Source: Isochrysis galbana
Lineage: Eukaryota > Haptophyta > Isochrysidales > Isochrysidaceae
Length of the DNA: 64,000 nt
NCBI GenBank assembly: GCA_018136815.1
Contig: CM030939.1
Span: 3,341,419 to 3,405,418, forward strand
Reading direction: 5' to 3'
Numbering within the stretch: position 1 is the first letter of the stretch; each line of letters begins with the position of its first letter. The translations under genes and the position numbers were made by a program. The notes under the pieces are model-generated. The model was not told the DNA's origin. It ran no database searches and saw only the letters and a program-made list of their open reading frames with translations. This document shows positions 57,166 to 64,000 of this stretch, one piece after another.

Positions 57166-60100
57166 ATGAGCGACGACGTCTTGCGCTTCTCTGATTGGCT
57201 GAATGAGCTTCACTCGTACGTGCTCAGGGGGGATGCGCACCCGAACGCGAAGGAGACGGTCAACTCGATGGAGGCCCTACTCAAAACCTCGTTTGACGAA
57301 AAGCTCGCCGGGATGACTGCACTCTGCTTCCCTGCTAACGCAGAGGCCGGTGTGCCGGGCGTGCTACGTGACTCGGTCAATGAGTCAGATCAAACAAAGA
57401 AGAAGCTGCTCACTGATGTGCGCAGCGAGCTACTCCGGTTCCTTGAGATATTTCTAGAGGTACAGATCCACGAGCGCGAGCGGCCGGAGGATGCGGCCGT
57501 CCACGCGCTCGTCATCACTCAGACATGCTGCCACGTCTTTGACCATGAGACCAACAACAAGGTTAAGGAGCTGTGTATGCATCCGATCTTTTACTGCCTC
57601 GACTACAAGGATCTCTGCCCGGATAGACACGCGCTATCAGACTTCATCTTCGGCGAGCCCGGCCATGACGTGATGAAAAACTCATCGGCGATCGACATCT
57701 TCTGGAAAGAGCACTCTGGCGCGAGGAGCAAGTCCACGCCAACAGTACGTGGAGGCTGCCTCAAAGTGCTCGGACAAGTCGCCCACTGCTTCCCCGCCGA
57801 GGCGTCCAACTACTATGTCTTCGTAGGTGGCCGGCATTCCATGCTATACAGACGATGTATCGCCACGCTGCGCGACCAGGTGGGCGGCGGTGCGAACGAC
57901 ACGCCTAGGTTAATGGAGATAGCCGGCGCGCTAGCTGGCATTGACGGGATGATGATAGACACCGAGCTGGCACCCGAGGACGTTGAGTTCATATTCAACC
58001 ATATGCTGCGCTGCTTGAACATTGATCTCCAAGAGCAAAAGCGGTACAACGTCCCGCGTGCGGCGCTCATGCTCCTTGGCAACAATCTACCCGTGTTCGC
58101 TGCTGAGCTGCCCGCTCAAGTTGGGGATGACGTTGTTGAGGGCCCCCGACTGGAGGAGTCGCTGGTTCTGCGTCGAGCCGTCGAGCTATGGCAGCCACTC
58201 TCAGCGCTGTCCAATCACCACAACCAGCACCTGCGCCCGCTGGCATACGGTGTGCTTCGCGAGGTGCTGCGCACCCTTGCTGAGCAAATCGAGCTCGCAG
58301 CAAGCATAGGCGGTAGATTGCGAGACCTAGCGGTGGGCGCGCATTCCAGGCTGATTACCAAGATGCGAGCGAATGAAGTAGCAGAAGCTCGGGAGCCTCG
58401 CCGAGTCGGATCCATGATACGCGTGCGTTGCGAGCTCTCGCGCTCAGTGTGCGCCCTACAAGGCCGCGAGGCCGTCATAGCGCAGCTGAACGACTTGTGC
58501 AAGTACACGCGCGGTTACTTCGCGCCGCACGCGTTGCGCTACTCGGAGGAGGCTCGCAAGAACCTCGATGAGCGGATCGCCGAGGTACCCGCATTCCTCG
58601 AGGCTTTTTCGATCATTGTCCCTTGCCTGCCAAAAGGTGCAGGTGTAACGGGCGCGCTCAGCGGGACTGTGGAGACAGTGCACGAACTATTGCGGCTCCT
58701 TCATGTGCGCTTTGGACGGCTGACCCGGAGACAGCGAGCCCACGCCGCGGGCGCAACTCAACAGCTTCTGGCGGCGCTTGTTGGTGAAGGAGATGTGCTT
58801 GAACAGCTGCTTTCCCGCTCTATGTTCCCTCTGCTGGCGACGGTCGTGGATGCCACGGCCCCCCTGGTGCTCCGCTCTCGCGAGGCGCTGGGCGATGACG
58901 CGTCGCGGCGAGTACCTTTCGCACTAGACCTATGGGTGCCCATGCTCGATCCGGACCTTCCACCTCTCGCACGCTTTGAGGGGCAGGTGCGGCGTCGTGG
59001 GCACAACAAGTATGCGACCACACAGACACCTGCGGCGCGGCGGGGCCAAAGTAGTGGCGGGGGGAGCGAGCTAGACGTGTCTGCTAAGCGAGAGGCTTGC
59101 TCACGCCTTCTAGAGCATTTGCTGCGCTCCATCTCACGCATGCTCCACTCTTTCAATCTTGCGGCCGTATCGGTGGAGGAGCCCGCCCATGCTGGCGAAA
59201 GTTTGGCCGCAGCGGCAGACGCGGCGATGGCACGCGAAGGTGAGGACGGTGCCGGGGATGTGGGTGTGGACGGCATGATCAGCGGCATGCTTCGGCCTCT
59301 CGGGCTCGAGATGGGCGCGGATGCGGCCAACCGGTCCGATCTTCACCTCTTCCTTGGAACTGTACTCTTCTGCGAGGCGCTTCTGCCCGCTGTTCAGCCC
59401 GACTTGATCTCGGAGTGGCTTCACACACTTTTCATTGACTTCATTGATCTGGCTGCGAAAGCTCCCCACATATCGGGCTTCTTCAAGCTACTGCGGGCAG
59501 TACTCGTTGTGTGCTCACGATGCCGGTACTTCGAGGGAGCGGGGACTTCCGAGGCTCCTACACCGGACAACGGCTTGAGCAGCCGGGTACCCCAAGTCGG
59601 CATTGCGGACAAGGACCGCCAGAGGTGTTATGATTTGTTGCGCACCTTCTTAATCTCTCTATTGGCGCGCGCACGGCGCTTCAAGGACGATCTTTTTGCC
59701 TCCGCCGTAGGTCTCATCATGTCCGCCCCTCTCCGCTTCGTCCAGGAACAACTCTTGAGCCCCGACGCGCTGCTCGTGGAGCTGCTGTGCCACGCGCTCG
59801 CGCTAGGCCATGCATATAAACCCTTGGCGCGAGTAGCTATCTCTGCTCTTGAAGCATGGAACAAGTGGTTAGCGCCTGAGCTTCGCAGCCACCTACACAA
59901 GCTGCTGCCGGCGCTACGCAACTACCTCACGATCGCCGTTGGTAGCACCGAGGGCAGCGAGAATGGAGTGCGTGGCGACAAGATCGGGCGAATCTCGCTT
60001 CAGCGCACTTACACACGGCGAGTCGCGCGGGTGCGGGCGCAACGGGGCGAGGACGAGCAGCTGCAGGCGCGCGTGGTCTCACTTCTCGGTCGGTGCGGCG

Positions 60101-63100
60101 GCGATGTGACTCTCTTGGTCGACTCCGGAATATCGACGGGCAAGGAGAAAACCTCCGGCGGTGAGGCACGCTGGGACATAATTGAGCGCATCGAGCTGCG
60201 AGCCCCATTCCTCAACGAGGCTGATCTACGGATGCACTTGGATTCCATTCTTCCCCGTGTCCTCGAGCTCGCCACCTCGTCTCTAGCTCTTCGCGAAAAG
60301 GCAGCAGCTTGCGAGCTCCTCGAGGCGAGCGTCAAGCTCATAATAGGCCTTAACGCTCATGCGCCGAGTCAGAATGACGTGGCTGCCGATTTCAGCCGCA
60401 TCAACCAGCAGATTTACCCGGCGCTTCTACGACTGGCTACGGACGCCGACGACTTCGCACGCAAGCTATTCGCGCCGCTCACGTTGCAAATCATTCACTG
60501 GATCACGCAGCCGGCGCGTTCCAGTAGGGCCTCTGAGGACTCTCTCACTATGCTAGAGGCGCTCATGGCTGCAATGGGCGAGCGTACGCATCCAGGGCTA
60601 CGAGAGTTTGGCGCACACTGCCTCGCTGAATTCGTGACATACGCGATTAGGCACAAGGGAGCGGCGAGCGAGCGCTCGCCGCATGCGGTGCGCGCGCTAT
60701 TGCAACGGCTCTACTCGCTCGCGCGCCATCCGGACGCGTACCAGCGGCTTTCGTTCGCGCTCGCTCTCAACGCGTGCTACCGCGCGCTACGAGAGGATGC
60801 TGACACGCTTGATGAGTCGTTGCTCGAACTGCTCTACAACGCGCTCCTCGCGCTCCGACTTGCGGACTTTGATCCTCCCGCCCTCGGCACGGCGCCCGCA
60901 CTCGTTGAGAGTGTGGGGCATCTCGAAAAGATGGTGCTCCGCACGGCGGCAGCCCTGCGCGTGTCCAATGGGCGCCGTGGGCTCTTTCAATCGGGGCTGG
61001 CAGGCCCCGACGGCTTCGCCGTTTGGTTGCTACACCAGACCGTGCAGCCGGCAGCTACAGCGCGGCTTCGGTGCTCCCAACTATTTGAGTCGGTGTGTGT
61101 CGTGTTATTGGCGGACGGCAAGCCCGCCGCCTCCTCAAGGTGGGTTCGTGCGGCTTTAGCGTCGGCCGAGGTGGTGCAGCTTCCGGTCATCGCCCGTTTC
61201 AACTCCGGCGATGCTTCCTCTTGGGGTTCGCTCGCGCACGGACCGCCAGCCGATTCAAGCGCGCTACCCAGCTGGTTGGCGGAGGTGCAGGCGTGTCTCG
61301 ACGCCTCGTTCTGGAGCGTGATGCAAGGCCACGTGCCGGAGTCGGCTCTCTTCCAGCCGTCGGGCCAGCTCAATGGCGCGCTGCGTGCGCTCGATACCCT
61401 CATGCATTCATGCGATGACGGGCAGATCGGCAGGCGATTGCGCGCAGCGACGGGCGCGGCCGTTGCCGAGCCGGCTGCGCCACTTTGCGGCGCGCTACGG
61501 TCGGCGTTACGGATGATCAAGTGGCTCCAGCGGCGTGCCGCCAGTTCAGCGGGCACGAGAATCACATTGGCAATCGTCGACGCGCATCAGGCGCGCAGTG
61601 TGGCACTACTCGCCCTGCTGCAACCTTCCATGCTCGGTTGCGAGCTCGGAGGCTCAGCTGACGAGATGGGCAACCGAATGCGCGTGCTCGCTGCTGAAGT
61701 GATCGGTGGCGGCGTCGCAGTTGACGTCTTCGCAGCCGAGGAGCAGCTTCGTGAGGTCCTCAGCGCGTCGGCGACGCCCCTAGTCGAGCTGCGTCCAGGC
61801 CAACTTGGCGTCGCTGCCCAAGACACGTTGGCACTTCAAGCGGCCGCCGACGGTTTGCGGCTACTACTTCTGCACTGCGGCGCTGCCACGAGAGCGGCAT
61901 TGCCGGGAGGCACGCAGGAATTTGGAGCATCGCTCGTCCACATCGCAAGCACCGCCCCCCTGTCTACTCGTCCCTTGGAGCTAGCACTGCTACGCACATA
62001 CATTAACCTGGCGGCGGCGCTAGGTGTTCAGGTGGCCGAGCTACTCGGCCACGCTCGTGATCAGACGCATGGGCACGTCTTCATACGCCGATTCCAGCCG
62101 CAGCTTCTCGACGTGCTATGCAACACGGCCGTCCAGGTTCCGAAGCCCACCGTCGCCGCTCTCATGGACGTTGGCGACAGCGTGGCGGAGCTGCAATCTG
62201 AAGCTTGCTTTCGCTTGCTACTCGACTGGCTAGAGCGCCTCGTCAAAAGGCCCGAGCTTCCCGCAGAGGCGGTCGTGGTCGCCGTCTGTTCGCGACTAGA
62301 CACGCTACTCTCGCCGCCCGGCTGGCCTGCGGCGCCGCGCACTGTTGGCGTGCTCCGTCTAGTGAGCCTGCTGCTGCGCCTAGCGCCGAGCTTAGTCCTG
62401 CGATGCCAAGCGGGCAGCCCTAGCCGTTTGCTCGTCCAACTGTTGCAGATGCTCACCCCCCACTCAACTCTGACGGCCGTCCAAGCAAGTGTAGCCCGCG
62501 TTGAATTCCTTAGGCTTCTGCCGCAGTTGCTGCGCTCCCTCCGGCCCTCGACGCCGACGAGGGCAAGCCTCGACGCTCTCATTGCGGCACTTCGCGCCCT
62601 GCTCGAGGAGGAAATGCCGTTGCGCTTCGGCGAGCTAGACGCTCAACGGAAGGTCGAGGTCGAGGAGGTATGGATGCCGTTACTTGATGTAGTAGGAGAC
62701 CCAGCGGTGCGCTCGCGTGAACTTCTCGGTATGATACTCCGCCTGCCAGCCGTCGTTGAGTCCGCGTCCTCAAGGGAGACTTGCCATTCGCTTGCAGACG
62801 GGTTTCGCCGTGCGGCCGGCGACATGGTGCAGGCAGTCGCGCTGGATCCGTGCGCGGGTGGCGCCTCCGCGGCCGAGCTCTGGTCCGATGTGATGACCTG
62901 CGTTTTTGCGGCCCAGGAGACTGGCCCACGGTGGGAGGAACGGCTGGCAGCGCATCAATGGGTGGGTCTGCCGTTGGTAGAGGCGATGCCCTCAGAGGTT
63001 GCACTCCTCGAGTTGTTGGAGCCCTCGATGCCCGTCCTCGCTCGCTTTTGGACGGATGATTCGTGGCCTTCGCGGCTGCCCAGCGCCACGGCGGCACTAT

Positions 63101-64000
63101 GCGGCGCACTCGTGATGCGGCGGGCCGCATATGATCTCATGGGCGCAGTCATCTCCCGCGTGTCGACGTCACACTTGGAGCCCCGGGGTCGGCTGTTGAT
63201 CGCCGCCGGCAGCGACGCGCCGGAATCGCTTAAGCAAACTATGGTGAAAACGACCGCGATCGCTGCAAAGGAGTGGCTGCAGCTACCCGCGCCTCCCACG
63301 GCCGAGACCAGCGAAGTCGTTGTCGCCAAGCTCAAACGCCAGATGCATGTTGCCGCCTATGGAGCATTCTGCGAGATGGTGCTACAGACTCAAAGCAAGC
63401 CCGAGACAGTGAACAAGCTCCTGTTCAATTGGAAGTGCCTCTGGCATAACGTCGTCGACCCCGAGGCGAAGTTTGAGTTGCCATCAAGCTCAAACTTCGC
63501 AACCGCGCCCGCCGGCGCCTTCCTCGCCAGTCTTACTGGTGTGCTTAGTTCCTCACCTCTGCCATCCCTCTTAAGCGTGGCTGGCGCCGGCGGCTTCTCA
63601 CCCTCGCAAGCGCTCTACAGCAGTAGCCTCTCGCTGGACATGCCAACCGGTGGGTCCTCTGATGTGCTTGGCGATGGCACACCTCGCGGTCTTGAGAGCT
63701 CCGCTGCAACTCCCACCTCCCAGATGTCTCAAATGGCTGAGGCGACGCCAGGCGACCCATCCATCGATGGACATTTCGCGGCCAAAGGGACGATAGAGTC
63801 GGGGCTCGCGGAGGCAACGGACGCAGCTGAGGGAGAAGTCGAGCTGGATTGCTTGAATCGCCAGCCAATTATGGGAGTGCTCATGCGAGCCATCTGTCGG
63901 CTGCGCGCCAAAAACCTCGAGCTTTCCAACGAGCATGGGATGCCCATCTGGATGGATAAGATCCGTCAGCTCCTCGTGGACGAGAGCTTGGCAACGTACC
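57166..64000 (+). CDS. PRKDC: DNA-PKcs homologue (DNA-dependent protein kinase catalytic subunit), N-terminal part, 3' partial
   Basis: DNA-PKcs binds Ku-held DNA ends and drives non-homologous end joining. From ATG 57166 (MSDDVLRFSDWLNELH) the frame is open to the window end: 2,278 codons in one exon, about half of the roughly 4,100 residues usual for the family, so the FAT and kinase domains lie outside. The visible part is helical-repeat sequence. Best anchors: DLQEQKRYNVPRAALMLLGN near residue 290; KLFAPLTLQIIHWITQ near 1100, followed by LREFGAHCLAEFVTYAI near 1145; LYSLARHPDAYQRLSFALAL near 1185. From residue 2086 it enters the NUC194 domain: LLFNWKCLWHNVVDPEAKF, later VELDCLNRQPIMGVLM and PIWMDKIRQLL. 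These align in order with animal DNA-PKcs. A TOR/TRRAP-type relative is ruled out by the NUC194 block. No introns or frame breaks were seen. Confidence 0.9.
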   Translation, partial: MSDDVLRFSDWLNELHSYVLRGDAHPNAKETVNSMEALLKTSFDEKLAGMTALCFPANAEAGVPGVLRDSVNESDQTKKKLLTDVRSELLRFLEIFLEVQIHERERPEDAAVHALVITQTCCHVFDHETNNKVKELCMHPIFYCLDYKDLCPDRHALSDFIFGEPGHDVMKNSSAIDIFWKEHSGARSKSTPTVRGGCLKVLGQVAHCFPAEASNYYVFVGGRHSMLYRRCIATLRDQVGGGANDTPRLMEIAGALAGIDGMMIDTELAPEDVEFIFNHMLRCLNIDLQEQKRYNVPRAALMLLGNNLPVFAAELPAQVGDDVVEGPRLEESLVLRRAVELWQPLSALSNHHNQHLRPLAYGVLREVLRTLAEQIELAASIGGRLRDLAVGAHSRLITKMRANEVAEAREPRRVGSMIRVRCELSRSVCALQGREAVIAQLNDLCKYTRGYFAPHALRYSEEARKNLDERIAEVPAFLEAFSIIVPCLPKGAGVTGALSGTVETVHELLRLLHVRFGRLTRRQRAHAAGATQQLLAALVGEGDVLEQLLSRSMFPLLATVVDATAPLVLRSREALGDDASRRVPFALDLWVPMLDPDLPPLARFEGQVRRRGHNKYATTQTPAARRGQSSGGGSELDVSAKREACSRLLEHLLRSISRMLHSFNLAAVSVEEPAHAGESLAAAADAAMAREGEDGAGDVGVDGMISGMLRPLGLEMGADAANRSDLHLFLGTVLFCEALLPAVQPDLISEWLHTLFIDFIDLAAKAPHISGFFKLLRAVLVVCSRCRYFEGAGTSEAPTPDNGLSSRVPQVGIADKDRQRCYDLLRTFLISLLARARRFKDDLFASAVGLIMSAPLRFVQEQLLSPDALLVELLCHALALGHAYKPLARVAISALEAWNKWLAPELRSHLHKLLPALRNYLTIAVGSTEGSENGVRGDKIGRISLQRTYTRRVARVRAQRGEDEQLQARVVSLLGRCGGDVTLLVDSGISTGKEKTSGGEARWDIIERIELRAPFLNEADLRMHLDSILPRVLELATSSLALREKAAACELLEASVKLIIGLNAHAPSQNDVAADFSRINQQIYPALLRLATDADDFARKLFAPLTLQIIHWITQPARSSRASEDSLTMLEALMAAMGERTHPGLREFGAHCLAEFVTYAIRHKGAASERSPHAVRALLQRLYSLARHPDAYQRLSFALALNACYRALREDADTLDESLLELLYNALLALRLADFDPPALGTAPALVESVGHLEKMVLRTAAALRVSNGRRGLFQSGLAGPDGFAVWLLHQTVQPAATARLRCSQLFESVCVVLLADGKPAASSRWVRAALASAEVVQLPVIARFNSGDASSWGSLAHGPPADSSALPSWLAEVQACLDASFWSVMQGHVPESALFQPSGQLNGALRALDTLMHSCDDGQIGRRLRAATGAAVAEPAAPLCGALRSALRMIKWLQRRAASSAGTRITLAIVDAHQARSVALLALLQPSMLGCELGGSADEMGNRMRVLAAEVIGGGVAVDVFAAEEQLREVLSASATPLVELRPGQLGVAAQDTLALQAAADGLRLLLLHCGAATRAALPGGTQEFGASLVHIASTAPLSTRPLELALLRTYINLAAALGVQVAELLGHARDQTHGHVFIRRFQPQLLDVLCNTAVQVPKPTVAALMDVGDSVAELQSEACFRLLLDWLERLVKRPELPAEAVVVAVCSRLDTLLSPPGWPAAPRTVGVLRLVSLLLRLAPSLVLRCQAGSPSRLLVQLLQMLTPHSTLTAVQASVARVEFLRLLPQLLRSLRPSTPTRASLDALIAALRALLEEEMPLRFGELDAQRKVEVEEVWMPLLDVVGDPAVRSRELLGMILRLPAVVESASSRETCHSLADGFRRAAGDMVQAVALDPCAGGASAAELWSDVMTCVFAAQETGPRWEERLAAHQWVGLPLVEAMPSEVALLELLEPSMPVLARFWTDDSWPSRLPSATAALCGALVMRRAAYDLMGAVISRVSTSHLEPRGRLLIAAGSDAPESLKQTMVKTTAIAAKEWLQLPAPPTAETSEVVVAKLKRQMHVAAYGAFCEMVLQTQSKPETVNKLLFNWKCLWHNVVDPEAKFELPSSSNFATAPAGAFLASLTGVLSSSPLPSLLSVAGAGGFSPSQALYSSSLSLDMPTGGSSDVLGDGTPRGLESSAATPTSQMSQMAEATPGDPSIDGHFAAKGTIESGLAEATDAAEGEVELDCLNRQPIMGVLMRAICRLRAKNLELSNEHGMPIWMDKIRQLLVDESLATY

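Noticed and set aside
57491-61420. Many Arg/Ser-rich ORFs on both strands inside the DNA-PKcs and UBR4 exons
   Set aside because: They are shadows of the long coding frames in GC-rich sequence.
1-64000. Retroviral, LTR or Polinton-like fossils, CRISPR arrays and rRNA genes
   Set aside because: I found no reverse transcriptase, integrase, capsid or long direct terminal repeats, no spaced short repeats of CRISPR type and no rRNA core sequence.

Overview
The window looks like nuclear DNA from a GC-rich, single-celled photosynthetic eukaryote. Genes carry short GT-AG introns (about 44-350 bases) next to very long intron-free exons. Long G/C homopolymers and CT/GA tracts lie between genes. One nuclear gene encodes a cyanobacterial-type (plastid) ribosomal protein L1 with a leader that resembles a signal peptide plus transit peptide, so a secondary-plastid alga is likely. 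A haptophyte-like alga is possible, but the lineage cannot be fixed from the sequence. Two runs of exactly 100 N (23181-23280, 48281-48380) look like scaffold joins, so order and distance across them are not assured.

Layout. 1-4.5 kb: the tail of an unrecognised ORF, a diverged repeat, then a three-exon sugar-porter-type MFS transporter (+) followed by a decayed second copy of its last transmembrane segment. 6.0-8.3 kb: a Zn2Cys6 (GAL4-type) transcription factor (-). 8.3-9.4 kb: a CT/GA and G/C low-complexity foldback. 9.5-10.6 kb: a decayed pogo/Tigger-like transposase. 12.4-14.1 kb: a three-exon carbohydrate sulfotransferase (-), with a PIF/Harbinger-like transposon (14.28-17.28 kb) just upstream. 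17.7-18.6 kb: a foldback repeat. 19.0-22.4 kb: the C-terminal half of a MER3/HFM1 meiotic helicase (-) with no visible motor domain. 23.3-29.9 kb: an island of repeats, including a nearly identical 335-342-base inverted repeat around one Ser-rich unknown gene, clustered GTTAACACC sites and GATAGCTATC palindromes.

30.2-48.3 kb: a giant UBR4/BIG-type N-recognin ubiquitin ligase (+), almost all in one exon of about 17.6 kb and cut by the second gap just after its hemi-RING. 48.7-50.0 kb: a hAT element with a perfect 8-base target duplication. 50.5-52.8 kb: plastid ribosomal protein L1 and a small unknown gene (both -). 52.87-56.42 kb: a segment bounded by piggyBac-type ends at TTAA, holding a 204-base tandem repeat. 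57.2 kb to the window end: the N-terminal 2,278 codons of a DNA-PKcs (PRKDC) homologue (+) in one open exon.

The genes do not form one pathway. Three themes recur: DNA repair and recombination (DNA-PKcs, MER3/HFM1), ubiquitin signalling (UBR4) and ordinary algal housekeeping (L1, sugar transport, sulfation), broken up by DNA transposons of at least four superfamilies. I saw no retroviral, LTR or Polinton-like fossil.
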